A DNA stretch of 64,000 bases from Excoecaria cochinchinensis. Its lineage: Eukaryota; Streptophyta; Magnoliopsida; Malpighiales; Euphorbiaceae. The first letter of the stretch is position 1, and every line of letters begins with the position of its first letter. The stretch covers positions 1,693,501-1,757,500 of the forward strand of contig CANTUQ010000160.1 of the NCBI GenBank assembly GCA_947683425.1. The letters run 5' to 3'. The position numbers and the translations under genes are program-made. Positions 10,173 to 24,500 of the stretch are shown one piece after another. Under the pieces are notes generated by a model. That model was not told where the DNA came from. It did not search any database and saw only the letters and a list, made by a program, of their open reading frames with translations.

Positions 10173-12723
10173 TGTAATGACCCGATTTGGACCTTAGAAT
10201 TTTTGGCTAAATTTTGTCGAATTTTGACAAGTTTAAGACGCGAATCTAGAATGTAAATATGTGAGTTTTGCAAGTTGTTAGAGGTATAAAGTTTTGATTC
10301 TACTATTGTGGTTTTAAGAAGAAGAGTAGTGGACTGAGTGAGGGTTCACAGAACATTCCTTTGGTCAGGTTCTCTAAGTTGGACTCTTCGGGTTTAAGTG
10401 ATATGTATCAGACACTTGGTAGCTTAGGAGTATGTGTAGGGGCTTTGACAAGTGGCTTTGTAGGAGATTGACACTTGGCATGGGACTTTTTGTTTTGAAA
10501 TGAATAAATGAAGTGAGTGGCATTAAAGGAAGTGGTTTGGCATTTAAGGCTAGTTGGCGGCATGGCATTAATGTGTGGGATTGGCTTTCTTTGGGTTTGA
10601 CTAGCCACTCTCTTTCTTACTCTTCTTTCAATTTCTGCTTTTGGCCCTTTGTTCTTCTTTTTCTTTCTTGCTCTTAGTTCTGCCGTGTTTCTTCCCTTTT
10701 CTTCTCTTTTTCATTTGCTCCTTAAGTGGATTATTTGGATTGGTTTGAAGGGAGTGAGCTAAGGGTAAAAATGGTTCTTGAGAAGGGAAGTAGTGTGATT
10801 TTGTGAGTGTTGGTCTTTTTCTTTTGCTTTGGTTTTCTATTTTTGATTTAAAGTGAGAAAAGGATTGATTCATAGGTTATTTTGAATAATTTTGTTGAAG
10901 ATGGAGATAAGAGACTGGACAAAGGCAAGGAGAAGATTGGAGTCAAGTAAAGAGCAGCGATTGAGCTACCTAGAGGTTGGGATCGAGTGTGATTTCAGTT
11001 ATTTTGTATGTGTTGGTGATTGAGTAATTTATGCTCAAATAGAGATATGCATGAGCAGTGATGTTTGGTGAACTTTGACTAGTTCAATAGCTCTATTAGT
11101 TGTATGCTTATTTATATGCTCATTTTGATTGCTTACAGTGTTTAAATGAGTATGGTCTTTATATGAACTTCTGAGTTAGGGTAAATTGTAATTTGAATGT
11201 TTTTGTGGTTCAATTCGGATTTTGAGTGTATTTCTTGTTAATATTTAGTGTATGATGTTTATAATTTGATTTTAATATGTTTAGTATGTATTTGAGTGAT
11301 AAGGTAAGTGTTAGTGCATGATTGAGTGGATTTGAGTATTGGTTGAGTTGGGAAGAAGTGCAGTGAAGTGCAGATTTTGGGTAATTTTTGTCTCTGTCGC
11401 GAGTGCAACAGAGTGCGAAATGGCCTTTTTGTTGCTGAAGAGCCCTCTATCGCAAGCACGACGTAAATTGCGAGCGTGATAAAGAGCTCAGTAGGCTGAG
11501 CTTCGGTAAGCCGAGCCCCAGCTCGAGCGTGCCTTCGAGCACGAACGGGAAGAGGAAGCGCCCTGTCTCTGTCGCAAGCACGACAGAGCTTGGTATTATG
11601 AGCGTCTGCCGAGCTGTGCTTCGTCGCGAGCGATAGGGTACCCTGTGCTCTGTCATGAGCGTGATGCACGTCGCGATCGCAATAGAGGCCCTTCCTGCTT
11701 GCCCTATTTTCTAAATTGATTCTTTTTGCCCACTTTGCAAGGTTTCACATTATTTCATAGTACATGGTTTTGCTCATGCCTTGATGATATTTTGTTCTAG
11801 CTTTTGTATTAGTAATTAATTAATGATATGTTAGTGTTTGGATACTTGTTTTTGCACTGTCTAGTGATGAATGTCTCGAGTAAGTGAGTTAAGCCTAAAG
11901 TGTCATAGTAGTGGATAGATAAGCATGCTTATAAAGGGTTAGAGGTGACTTCTACAGCGACCTTAGTTTTGTCTACTTGATGAATACCTAGTGTATTCAA
12001 CGCTATTGAGTTAGTTCTCTAGAGTTTATATAGTATCCACAGTACCCGTATCCACCATTATTGAGAATTCAGGCTAATGTATATTTTATAGTGTACAAAA
12101 GGTGAAGTAGAGACTTTTATATGTCTATGAACATAGTATGACATGTTATCGATATTGCCGTCATATTTGGATTTTTGCACATGAATGGGTGAAAGCATAA
12201 TGTTATTTTGCTTACAAGATTGTGTATATGATTATTTGTATATGACATGACTATCGATATGCCTTTGATATATCTGTGACTTCATTCGAATTCTATTGTT
12301 TTTGTTTATCCCTACTAAGCGTTATCGCTTAGCACGGGTGTTTTTCCCGTGTAGGTTTACAAGATGCGATTAGAGAGTTTGCATCTGCGGGTCATGGCCA
12401 CTATGAGCTTGATGAAGATCTTTTTGTATAAGATAGAGTTTCTTTTATTTTGAGTAACATCATTATGTATATAGAGAAGTATAGTATCGAAGTGTAAATG
12501 TTATCTGTTTTGTACATGTACCGAAGATGATTATGTATTAAGTATAAAACTTTTGTAATATGTACAGTTTATATATATTATAAGAGTATTCTATTTTGGC
12601 CCAATTATTCTGAATTATTTATTGTTATTGCTTCCGCTTTCGAGTTGAGTTTGTATGTGTATGCGTTAGTGTGTTTGTGCGTAACGCCCTGATATTCCTT
12701 CCCCGAGATATTGGGGTGTTACA
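10173..12723 (+). mobile_element. Plus-strand solo LTR with perfect 5-bp target duplication
   Basis: It starts TGTAATGACCC and ends GGGGTGTTACA, 2551 bp. CTTGG is present on both sides (10168-10172 and 12724-12728), and the gag of element A resumes on the far side. It contains the GC-rich palindrome array (11395-11690), the hairpin CTAAGCG/CGCTTAG (12315-12332) and the hairpin TGAATAC/GTATTCA (11981-11999) shared with the other chromovirus LTRs. It lies opposite to its host element. No internal domain remains, so it arose by LTR-LTR recombination. Confidence 0.9.
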
Positions 12724-13613
12724 CTTGGCACCTAAACCACCTCTACCATATACATTCAAAGATCCCTACTTTCTGCCCCTCGTAGTAGGACTAGTGGAGG
12801 ACTCATCCGGAGAATTCACATTAGGGTTCCTTGATCTCTTACCCGAGGATGAACCTCCACGAGGGGGATTCCTTCTCTGAGCTCTCTCTCTCAAAATGGT
12901 CTCAGAGTGTTCCGCTCGCAGAGTTGCCTATACAATCTGATAATAACTGACTGTAGGAACACTCATCAGAAATATCAACATAGCTCTCAAAGACTCATTC
13001 AGACCAGCCTCAAAGTGCTGACAATGGAAATCTTCAGTGAGGATACCCGGTGGAGCATACTTACTGAGCCTATTAAATTCCTTCTCATACTCAGCCACAG
13101 GCAATGTTCTCTGCTTGAGACTTAGAAATTGTGCCCATCGCGCCTCTTTATACGCTTTAGTCATACACTATTAAATTCCTACTCAAAGAATTCCCATGTG
13201 ACTGGGTCGGGCAACTGTGGATGTCTGCGGACTAACTTCCACCAGTCGTACGTAGAACCTTGCAGGAGTGATACCACACATTCCACTTGCCTATATGGAG
13301 GACAACAAATTTCTTCCAAAACCCTTGCTACCTTCTCTATCCACTTCTCCACCAACTCAGATTCATCCAAACTCGTCCCATAAAAATCTTCTACTCTAGA
13401 TTTCATCATACTCTCAATCGGGGCTCTCGGTACAGTCACCCTCTCTAAGACCCTAGCCATGTCTTGAGATATCTTTAACATATCCTCAAAAGGCATGGTT
13501 GGTGCCTCAGGTTGCACCCTAGCTGGCTGAGCAGGGCCAGACACAAATGGATCTTGCTCTTGGGGATTAGAATTCTCTGCTGACCCCTTGAGGGACCCAC
13601 TTGCAGACTCCAT
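12724..13613 (-). pseudogene. gag: Element A gag, N-terminal and middle part
   Basis: The ATG at 13613 opens MESASGSLKG, and the frame holds to 13179 with the retrotransposon gag core (STYDWWKLVRRHP). A break at 13165-13178 shifts the frame. It continues with RWAQFLSLKQRTL and FNRLSKYAPPGI (13164-12928) and a Ser/Gly/Arg-rich region (about 12890-12730) where the solo LTR interrupts it. Gag forms the virus-like particle. The start is chosen by alignment with the same MES-A-GSL start in element B. At least one frameshift and several stops make it non-functional. Confidence 0.8.
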
Positions 13614-13705
13614 CTACTGCAAAATATAAAGGCATTGACATTAGGCCAACACAGTCCTAAACATATATCTATATCCTACGGTCATCTAGAAATGCCTAAA
13701 CCTAG

Positions 13706-13717
13706 GTTTTGATACCA
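13706..13717 (-). promoter_or_regulatory. Primer binding site of element A
   Basis: Minus strand TGGTATCAAAAC, two bases from the initiator-Met tRNA complement TGGTATCAGAGC found in B, C and F. It sits 5 bp inside the LTR border. Confidence 0.7.
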
Positions 13718-13722
13718 AAAAT

Positions 13723-15829
13723 TGTAACACCCCCTACCTATACGTAAGGGAGCTCACCCATAAGAGAGAGTGAGACCCCGCATAGATAAGGGTGTCACCA
13801 GAACGAAATACAACCATGCATACAAATAACTAAATAAATAGAATAAATAAAACATTTTACATCGTAAAGAACAGGCTCACAAAAATCTCAATTCATTCAT
13901 TGATATAACCATATTCATTACAAAAAGATATAGGAGTACAATATCTGTCTATACAAAAATTTCAAATACACAGCTAGAGAATTAAATATTCAAAAAGGAA
14001 ATACAAAGATTATACAAAAGATACAATATACAAAACATAAGTCTCTACAAAAGTCCTCCTACTGTGTTGGCCTGGACTGCAACGGATCTCCCAAAAACTC
14101 CTCAGTTTCGGCACCTACACAGATAGAACACCCGTGCTAAGTGATAACGCTTAGTGGGGAAACAAAAGATGAATGACCATTCACAATGGCCGTTAAAGCA
14201 AAACACATACATATGACATAAGAAAATCATACTTTATAAAAGCATAACAGCTTACATCATACATAGCATTCACTAGAGTTCCACAATATATAAACTCATT
14301 AATATAACTAATTCACCATCAATTAAGAATCACATATACACCTGCAAACTCATGGTAGTGGATAACAAGTGAAGACATTAATACCCGTGGGTACGATCAA
14401 AAGCAATTTCTTTACTTTCATCCAAAAATATTTTCACATTGAGGATCTTAGACAAGATCCATACACATTAAAGATCGCGAGGACCCAAACGAGGAACTGA
14501 TCAGGGTCCGAAACACATTGGGGCTGTAGCTAATAGAACTCCTTAGGCATGCCTAACTATCCACTAACTTGACTCTTGCAGGCCATGCTTAAAACAACAC
14601 ATCTAAGGCATCCATATACAATAGTATTTTCATCCCAAGAGTCACCAAAATATGCCAAAAATTGTAAAACAAAATAGAAGAGCAAACAGGGCAACTATTG
14701 CTCTCGCGATGGGTGTCGCACCCACAACAAAGGTAAAATTTACCTCCTGCAGTGCGCAAGACAGTCTTCGCGCTAGCGCGAAGAGGGGCAGACCGACCTC
14801 TATCGTGCTCGTGATCGACCTCGGAAAACCGGGCTGTATCGCACTCATGACAGAGTTGATTTCCAACTCCCTCTGCCGAAAATCTGTAGAAACTCATGCC
14901 AAAAAATCACCCCAAACATGCAATTGATTCCCCAAACTTCAACATAATCCAAATCAAGAATTCAGTACATTTTATACAACATAAAACCCATGTTTGATAC
15001 CAGTTATCACAATTAAAACATCCAAATTAAGCAATCAAAATCAAGGATTTATCAAACCCAGAATTTTGCTACATAACTCATACAAACTAAAATTTTGATT
15101 CAATACACCACAACCATGGCATCTCTATTCAAATTAATCAAAAACCCACAACATTTATATAGGCATAAACAAGTTTAACCTCATAAATTTCCAGAAAATC
15201 ATAACAAAACACAAAATCCAAATATGCATAAATTCACAAATTCACAAATTCCCAAACCTTCAATCCTAAGCTCCTTAATTGATCAAATAGCGGCACTACC
15301 ACCGGCAATCTCCTTTCCTTTCGGGTGTTTAGGAGAAACCTCTGAACCAAAATCCAAAACCCACAACACAACAATCGATAGAATATCCAAACACAGCCAC
15401 CACACCCCATTCACGCAAACACCAAAGGAAGAAGAAGAAGAGCACATACCTAAATATAAAGCTCAAAGGTTGCCAAAATCCACCAAAGAGTCACTAGAAG
15501 AGGCTTAGGGCAAAAGAGAAGAAGGAGGAGGAGGAGACAAGGAGGGAAACGGAAGAAGGCAGACTGCTCTCTCTATCTCCTAGGCTTTTATACCCCCACT
15601 TCTTTCTCTTGCCGCATGTCATATATTCATTGGTGGGTTTTGGCAAAAATCCTTCTAATCCTTCTTGACTCCTCAAACCCTAAAACTAACTCCATAAATA
15701 AAATAATACTACTCAAATATGCCCTTAAAACCAAACAATTCATGCAATTGACTCCAAAATTAAAATACCACATGCAACAATACACAAAAAATTGCTCAAA
15801 ATTACTAGGGTGGGAAACGGGGTGTTACA
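13723..15829 (-). repeat. 5' LTR of element A
   Basis: Forward start TGTAACACCCC and end GGGGTGTTACA, 2107 bp. It contains a perfect 20-bp palindrome, TCTTCGCGCTAGCGCGAAGA (14765-14784), within a GC-rich array (about 14690-14870), the hairpin at 14137-14154, TACCCGTGGGTA (14382-14393) and TTAGGCATGCCTAA (about 14542). Same LTR family as solo LTR E. Confidence 0.85.
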
Positions 15830-15834
15830 CTACC

Positions 15835-16667
15835 CATAAGCAATGCTCAATTAAGAGAAATATTATATGTCAAATAAAGAAATTAAAAAAGGTAACAAGT
15901 TAGCCAAATTATATGAGAATAAAATAAAATAAATAATCATAATAATGCAATGAAAATAGGCAGACATAATATAAATATGATAAAATAACATTAATTAACA
16001 CATAAAAATTATCATGCAAAAATAATATGAAAAAAAGTAATAAAAGAAATCAAAACAAACAAAAAGAGAGGGAAAAGAAACCAGGGATAGCCTAAAGGAG
16101 GAGGGACGGCCATCGGAAGAGGCGATCGACAGGAGGAAGAGAAGCCCGCGATGACCCGTCCCTCGCTTGAGCGACGGGCGTCGGTCGGTCCTTCTTCCCG
16201 TCGATCGACTTCAGAATGCAGAAAAACAATTAAAACTCCATTATTGAACATTCAAGCTTCTATTTCATGCATTTTCACATACTCTTATCTCATTTTCATA
16301 TAATCATATTAAAATCAATTTATGACCAAGATTTGTCATACAAAATAATAAAAACAATACAAATCAACAAAATCACATTTCATGCCGTAATCTTGAATCA
16401 ATGCAAAAGGGTGGACTTTAAACCCAGAATATTTACCCTCAGTATTTTTTATATCCGAATAGTAATGAAACAATAGGCCTCTTCTTTGAATTTTACAAAA
16501 TTTGTTAAAAATGAAGTGAGGATTTTCACTTTCTCTCTCTAACTTCTCTTTAAAATTCTCTTTTAAAAACAATGGAAATTCGAGAGAATAGTCCAAGAAA
16601 AGAGAATTGATTTCACTTTTTCAGTTAGACTCTTCAATTTTTAAACAAAAAATTTGAAAGGAATCTT
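15835..16667 (-). repeat. T2 3' LTR, downstream part
   Basis: On the minus strand GAGGGTAAATATTC (about 16437-16424) matches T1 at about 8531-8546, at the corresponding distance after the TATA box. GC-rich inverted motifs (CGACGGG and CCCGTCG types) lie at 16090-16210. It appears to be the continuation of 49164-49844, split by the G2 insertion. Short frames here are not genes. Confidence 0.55.
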
Positions 16668-16895
16668 TATAACACCCCTATAAATGCTATACTATACGTA
16701 TGGTAATCAGTTACCCTAGACATCACATCAGTACTAGAGTAATAAGATCATGTTACAACAGACAGGACAGTCCAGTAAAAAAAAATCGCATTCAAACATT
16801 GAAAATACTCATAAATAACAATAATAATGAAACAGTTTATACATAGCTCTGACTAAAAATTTACACTTAACAAATATATAAATTAAAACTCATAT

Positions 16896-19030
16896 TATAA
16901 CACCCTGCGTCTGTAAATGGTACGGACACCAGATGTCTCAAACAGCACATGGATAAACATTAAAGTGAAACTCGATACTCCAGTGGGTAAAATTTATTTT
17001 TAAAAAAAAACTATAATAATTATATATCAGTAAAATAACAATATAACATCTCAAATAGATCCACTAAAACTCTTTATGTAAACATTCATATTCACAATAA
17101 TCCTGACCTTACACAATCTCGACTTCATATACAATTGTCACATATATGCCATGACTACAAATCCATTCTTACCATCTATGACTATCCTCAAACAATACTG
17201 AAGTCCCGGCCACTTCTAAACTTCTATCTTCCAAGCCTGCGCGCATAAACAATTTACGCGCTGAGCATTAAAATGCCCAGTAGTGGATACATATTCCAAA
17301 CTTTCCAAGCCATAATTATAAGCATACATGTATACATGTTTTTATCTATACCTTTCCTATACATTACTTCTATTAAGCTTCTACTTATCATATAATTTAA
17401 TTCATCAATTACTAAATCTTTTACCTAACTCAGTTATCACTATTTCTATCATTATTCTAAATTGTTGATTCCAATTGTCCAACTATTACTATTTACACTA
17501 AACCTTAACATTTTCATTTGTATTCTTACGAATAATAGCCTATAGCTTTAATTCTCCTATTCCTTTAATGCCATTAATACCTTTATTTCAGTTTCTTAAT
17601 CATTACTAATCTTTTTCATACCGATTACTTTTACCAATGTCTCTTATCTTCAATTTCTAATCCTTCAAGTTCATTTTACTTCAATTTCTTACTATCCCAT
17701 TTACTGCATTTGCTAAATGACTTATAATTGTGTAAGTTACTACTCACTTAATTAAATTCTTACAGTATAACGGCTATATACTTTGCCTATCCTGCTGCAT
17801 TCAGACAATACCACAGCCCATCATGGGCACAACAATCCAATAATCCAAACTTAATCAATTCTTAATCTATTATCACATAATAACTTTCATTTAAACCTTA
17901 CATAAAAGTTACTATTAAGTTAATCATTTATTTATGTTTCAAAATTATCTTTATTTTTTCCTTAATAACATTTTCTAAACTTCTTTTTATTATTAGCATT
18001 ACAATCTTAACAGTTAACAATTTTCTATTATTAACTTTTCACAACACTTTCATTTACTTATCATTAATATTATCATTTTCTATATCTGAAATTATATAAC
18101 TATTACTTATACTTCTGTCTCTAAGAACTTTGTTGTATTATCACCATGTCTTAACATTTATGTTTTATCACTATTCATTTTATCATTTAATATTATTCTA
18201 ATATACTTATTTATGTCATATTTTAAATGTATTAAAAATACTATATTTTACTTTTATGTTGTTAAATCCTTATTTACATTAGTTATACGAATTAAATCAT
18301 TTTAATCATTTTTACTGATTTATTAATTTCAATTTATTCCTTTAACTTATCTCTACACATTAACCCGTCCATTAATTGCCATTGTCACTAAACTATTTTT
18401 CATCTCATTTAGTTCATTCCTTTAATATGAATAATTTCTATTTAATACTTACATTTTTCTTTCATCCTTAATGACCTTTTTAAACCCTTCACTGGTATAC
18501 ATTACTATACGATTTTCATTTTTCATTGAAAATTACACTTGTTAATTCAAATTCCTATTAAATTATACTTTTAATCTTGTGATTATAATTACAATATCGC
18601 CCTTTAAAACTATTATTTACAATAATGCTATCAATTAACTTTACCTTCATATTTAATTCATTATTTGACTTACCAATTACCATTTAGTCCTTAAAGTATC
18701 ATTTTCATACCAAATTTTATTTCAATTCTTGTACAATAATCAAATTAATTATTTTACCAATTTATTTTATGTTTTCTCTTATATAGCCTTATTAACTATT
18801 AAAATTAACATTTTTACCATGCAAATTTTCATTTAATTCTTATAATATCATTCTCATGTCTAATTACACTTTAATCCATTTTTTTTTTCAATTAATCCAT
18901 TTCCATTCCATTTCTCTTATTAAAACATATTTATTCATTTTATTTCATTTCATTAATTTTGCCCCCAGTATCAATCTGATAGAAATCTCCGAACCGAATA
19001 CACGGAACATAGACCCTATAGGTCCAATAC
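16896..19030 (-). repeat. G1 segment 1, AT-rich
   Basis: A long stretch of short T/A-rich words (CATTTA, TTAATT, ATTACTT types) with no ORF. It ends with the ATCAATCTGATAGAAAT box at 18969-18985 and is cut at 19030 by element B. Confidence 0.6.
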
Positions 19031-19662
19031 TGTAACACTCCTTACCTATACGTAGGGAGCTTCAGCCTTCGAAGAGGAAGAAGGACCCTAATAGATAAGG
19101 GTTGTTACACAGGGCCTCAATGACGCAGTTATAATTACAAACCATTCATTCCAAAATGAGGTAAAATAAAATAACAAAATAATAAACTAAAATTTATAAA
19201 CAGAATACTGAGGCTGAAAACAAAGTACGGCATTTTATTAATTACACAACAGTCTTTACATATCGAAGTATAAAAGCGCCAGAGCGTAGAAGATCATATA
19301 CATATCCGATAACCAAAATCAAAATACAAAAGTAGAGTTTACAGCTAGAATTTATTGATACAAAATATTATACTGATGCAAAAGCAGAAGTACAATCCTG
19401 TACTACAAAATTTTCTCCTAATTGTGTTAGCCCTACTGAAATGGATCACCTCGCTCAAAAGCTCTGACATCTTCCACACCTGTACGGATGAAACACCCAT
19501 GCTAAGCGAATACGCTTAGTGGGGCAAACACAGACGAAAAATGACCACTCACAGTGGCGTCAACAGATATTCACAAACACATAGCACATTCCGTATCAAG
19601 GTTTCAAAGAATAAATCAATGCATGATGATATAATAGCCACATTATTTCACTTGCTTACATG

Positions 19663-19714
<52 letters not shown>

Positions 19715-21553
19715 CCACACCAATACAATTAAATATTCTTTCAAATTGTACATATAATAACACTATTGCACCTGCTTAACCAAAAAGAGTGGATAACGAG
19801 TACGCGTGGATACCCGAGGGTATCAATAACATTTCATAGTACACATGGATACCCAAAGGTATCGAAAACTTTTCTTTTCTTTTTATTCGAAAACATTTTC
19901 GCGTGGGATCTTAAACAAGATCTAGGAAAGAGGGATCACAAAGATCCATTCGGGGGACCTGATCAGGGTCCAAATCAGACACTGGCTGCAGCTACACTAA
20001 CTCCATTAGGCATGCCTAACTATCCACTTATTTGACTTGCAGGCTAAAATTATAGTTTGTACTTATAGCTTAATTATAATTAACAATGAATTCCTATATT
20101 TAAACTGTCAATTACCTAAGAACATCTCGTACTTTACTAGTATAATTATCAAGTGACATTGTGTGTGATTAATCCTTAACTTAACATTCAAACTTTATCT
20201 TTAAAAAATAAACACTTTTTGTAAAAACAGGGTAGGTCACGGTCACAACCAGATTGGTTGCCACCGTCACATACCAAAACTCTAGACAGAATGCAATCCT
20301 GGGGTAGGTCACGGTCACAACCTAATTGGTTGCCACCGTGACATACCAAGATCCAAAAACAGAATGCAAAACTTTATTATCTCACGGTCACAACCAAATT
20401 AGTTGCCACCGTGACCTATCCAAGACTCAAAACAGAATGCAAAATCCTGGTACCTCACGGTCACAACCAAATTGGTTACCACCGTGACATACCAAAATTT
20501 CACGGTAGAATGCAACTTTGGCATGTCTCACGGTGGCAACCTCTTTGGTTGTCACCATGACCCTTGCCCAGATGCCACGCCAAACCACAAAATCTCCTCC
20601 TATCCAAGCCAAACCACAAGCTTCACATTCTAGCCACTCTCTCCTCTCTTACACTTTAACTTGTAAACCAACTAACATCATTAAGTCATACAATTATCAG
20701 ACCAATTCAAAAATTTTCAAGAACAACATTTTCCTCTTAAAATTCATACAACAAGCTTAAGTTCAATACTTCACAATTTATACAATTCAATTCAAATAAA
20801 CATTATCCACATCTTACAGATACAAATCCCCACAATAAAGCTCATCAATTTCACAGTAACACAAAAATCACAAATAACACACAAGATTAGCAAACATTCC
20901 CAAACCTCGAATCCTTGCACTCCGATCACGGGGCCTTGCTTCCACTTGCAACTTCCTTGCCTTTAGACTCCTTAGGCGGAATTTCTGAGACTCAAAATCC
21001 AGCAAAACCAGAGTTCAAGCTTTTAATTTAACAACACCAACTAACCAAAACTCAAGGGAAAGAAGAAGGAAGAAGATGAACTACTCGAACTTACCCAACC
21101 AACTTAGAGCTACTCAAACTCACCAAAGGTTGAAGCTAAACCCACTAACTCTTACAACAAAATGGAAGATTGAGGGAAAATAAAAGAGTAGAGGATGAAG
21201 AAGAGAAGAATAACGGGAAGAGAAGGAAAGCAAAAAGGAAAACGGGAATAGGGACAAAAACCAGCTGTCCCCCACTCTCCTTTCTCCATCTTGGGCCACT
21301 TGGCAACATCCTAAGGTTACTCTTCCTCAAAACACACCCACAATTCATCCTCTCGCATACACCTAAGGTTAACCTCATAGCACATACACTACTCCCACAC
21401 TCACATGTGCACCCCAATAAAACTCAAAAGTAGTACTAAAATTAACAAAATATTATGTGCTCAAAATTAAAAACACATAATTTACACATAATGCAAAATT
21501 AAATACAACACACATACTGGCTCAATCTACTAGGGCGAATATGGGGTGTTACA
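19031..21553 (-). repeat. 3' LTR of element B
   Basis: TGTAACACTCC...GGGGTGTTACA, 2523 bp. It holds the hairpins CTAAGCG/CGCTTAG (19502-19519) and GATACCCGAGGGTATC (19809-19824), GGACCTGATCAGGGTCC (about 19956), TTAGGCATGCCTAA (about 20007) and a palindrome array (20236-20561). A (TA)n run at about 19664-19704 is longer than in the 5' LTR. Confidence 0.93.
20236..20561. repeat. Palindrome array in B 3' LTR, five units of 72-73 bp
   Basis: Each unit holds GTCACGGT-CACAACC, a 5-base spacer and GGTTGCCACCGTGAC, i.e. two 15-base arms complementary at 13 or more positions. Units start near 20236, 20308, 20381, 20454 and 20527; in the last the arms are exchanged (GGTGGCAACC...GGTTGTCACC). Copies in the 5' LTR run 27417-27742. 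Solo LTR D has four. Confidence 0.9.
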
Positions 21554-24500
21554 ACACTCCCCCCTTAACAGAATTTCGTCCTCGAAATTCTCACCTGATC
21601 CAAAGAGCTGAGGATGCTGAGTTCTCATAACCTCTTCCGATTCCCAAGTCGCTTCCTCTACACCGTGATGTCGCCAAAGCACTTTAACTAAAGGAATTTG
21701 CTTGCTCCGAAGCTGTCTGATTTCTCTAGCCAAAATTGCTTTCGGTTCTTCATCAAAAGAGAAATCTGGTTGAACTCGAATATCCTATATTGCCAACACA
21801 TGGGATGGGTCTGATCGGTAACGACGGAGCATAGACATGTGGAAGACATTATGTAATTTAGCTAGTTCCGTCGGCAGGGCTAACCGATATGCTACCGGAC
21901 CAATCCTTTCCAAAATTTCATAAGGTCCAATAAACCGGGGACTTAACTTTCCCTTCTTACCAAAACGGAGAACTTTTTGCTACAGCGATACTTTCAGGAA
22001 TACCTTGTCACCGGCTTCAAATCGAATATCTCTTCGTTTTAAATTGGCATACGACCTTTGCCTATCTTTAGCTGCTTTCAAATTTTGTTGTACAACTCTA
22101 ACTTTCTCTTCAATATCTTTCACTATATCCGGACACACCATGGCTCGCTCCAATAACTCCGTCCAACACACCGGAGTTCTACATTTTTGACCATAGAGAG
22201 CTTCATAAGGGGCCATTCCGATACTCGCCTGATAACTATTATTGTAGGCAAATTCCATCAAAAGTACATATTTATCCCAATTTCCTGAAAATTCCAACAC
22301 ACATCCCCTAAGCATGTCCTCAAGAATCTGGATGACTCTCTTAGACTGACCATCCGTCTGAGGATAAAACGCAGTGCTGAAATTTAACCGAGTACCTAGA
22401 GCTGCCTGTAACCCCTTCCAAAACTTGGATGTAAATCTCGGGTCCCGATCAAACACAATGGATAATGGAACTCCGTGAAGCCTTACTATTTCTCTCACAT
22501 ACATCTCTTCCAACTTGTCCATGGAGTAACCCAAACGGAATCATGTTTACGCTGTGTTATTGGTAGATAAGATACAAAGTCCATCGTAACGTCATCCCAC
22601 TTCCATTGAGGAATGGGTAAGGGGTTAAGCAAACCCGATGGAACTTGGTGCTCGATTTGCACTTGCTGGCATATTAAGCACTTTGAGACAAACTCTACGA
22701 TATCCTTCTTCATACCCGGCCACCAATACATCTGCCACAAGTCTCGGTACATCTTATCTCCTCCTGGATGCATGGTGAAAACCGACGAATGAGCTTCTTG
22801 TAAAAGTCTTTTCTTCACATCCCCCACATCCGGCACACACAGACGATTCCCAAATCTAAGCACTCCCTCATCATCAACTGAAAAATCCGTCCGCTTACCC
22901 TCCTTAACCATAAGAAGAACACGCTGTAGTATAGGATCACTTGTCTATGCATCCACTATTAACTGTCTCAAGTTCGGCTTAGCCTTCAACCGAGCAACTA
23001 ATGCACCTTCTGAATCTAGCCTTCACCTTGCTTTACTCAGAGATAAAGCTGACATTGATTTTCTACTTAGAGCATCCGCTACCACATTCACCTTGCTCGG
23101 ATGGTAGTCAATAATACAGTCGTAATCTTTTAACAATTCTAACCACCTCCGCTGTCTCAGGTTCAATTCCTTCTGAGTGAGCAAATATTTTAAACTCTTG
23201 TGATCTGTGAAGATTCTACAAGTCTCCCCATACAAATAGTGCCGCCACACTTTAAGAGCAAACACTACCGCTGCTAACTCCAAATCATGCGTCGGGTAGT
23301 GTTGTTCATGTGGCTTTAGTTGCCTGGATGCATAGGCAATTACTTTGCCATCCTGCATCAACACACAACCCAGACCTACCCTCGAAGCATCACTATATGT
23401 ACTCTTTACCCGATATAGGCTATGTAAGCACAGGAGCTCTAATCAACATATCCTTCAATTGCTCGAAGCTCGCTTGACACCTATCAGACCAAACAAATTT
23501 CACTTCTTTCCGAAGAAGCGGCGTCAAAGGTGCAGCCAACACTGAAAATCCTTTAACAAACCGCCTATAATACCCAGCTAAACCCAGAAAACTCCTCACC
23601 TCTGGGACATTTCGCGGTGGTAACCAATTCACAATAGCTTCTATCTTAGAGGGATCTACCCGAATACCTTCAGCTGATACTACATGTCCAAGAAAAGTCA
23701 CTTCTTTTAACCAAAAATCACACTTACTGAATTTAGCATACAACTGGTGATCTCTCAATATTTGCAACACCAACCGCAAATGCTGCTCATGATCTTTCTT
23801 ATTCTTCGAATAGACTAGGATGTCGTCAATAAATACCACCACAAAACAATCAAGATACGGTCTGAAGATCCGGTTCATTAAATCCATAAAGGCTGTAGGC
23901 GCGTTGGTCAAACCAAATGGCATCATTAAAAATTCATAATGACCATAGCGCGTCCGAAAAGCCATCTTTGCCACATCCTCCTTATTCACCATTAGCTGGT
24001 AATAACCCGATCTCAAATCTATTTTAGAGAATACTCCTGCTCCCTTTAATTGATCAAAAAGATCCTCGATCTGAGGCAATGGATACCTATTCTTAACTAT
24101 AATCTTATTGATCTGCCTGTAGTCAATACACATTCGCAAGGTACCGTCTTTCTTCTTAACAAATAAAACTGGAGCACCCCACGATGACACACTAGGCCGA
24201 ATAAAACCTTTATCAAAAAGTTCTTGCAACTGACTCTTCAATTCTTTTAATTCTATCGGAGCCATTCGATACGAAGCTTTAGAAATCGAAGCTGCTCCCG
24301 GTACAATGTCTATCGACAAATCCACTTCTCTTTCTGGAGCCAAACCCGGTAATTCCCTTGGAAATACATCCCCAAACTCTCTTACTACCAGAATATCTTG
24401 AATCTCTACCTGTCCACACCGAGAATCCAAAACTAACGCTAGATACGCTTCACATCCCTTCCACAAAAACCTTCTTGCCTTCATAGCTAAAATTACATTA

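Larger units (their letters stand above)
9745..15829 (-). mobile_element. A: 5' half of a Tekay-type chromovirus (LTR, gag, protease start)
   Basis: On the minus strand: LTR 13723-15829, primer site, gag, then the beginning of protease, which stops abruptly at 9745 against T1. The rest of pol and the 3' LTR are not in the window; they would lie left of T1 if T1 inserted here. A solo LTR splits gag. The 5 bases after the LTR (CTACC, 15830-15834) may be one side of the target duplication. Confidence 0.75.

Noticed and set aside
15224..15508. 94-residue frame in the A 5' LTR, and similar frames in the other LTRs
   Set aside because: They sit in non-coding LTR sequence and are not conserved between copies.
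19664..19704. (TA)n tract as a regulatory site
   Set aside because: An ordinary microsatellite that differs in length between the two LTRs of B.
20236..20561. Regular 72-73-bp repeats with palindromes as a CRISPR array
   Set aside because: The between-palindrome parts are also repeated, the array is inside an LTR and the genome is a plant.
20427..20612. Cys/Gly-rich open frames through the B and D palindrome arrays
   Set aside because: They follow from a repeat period near a multiple of three; no start or conserved protein.
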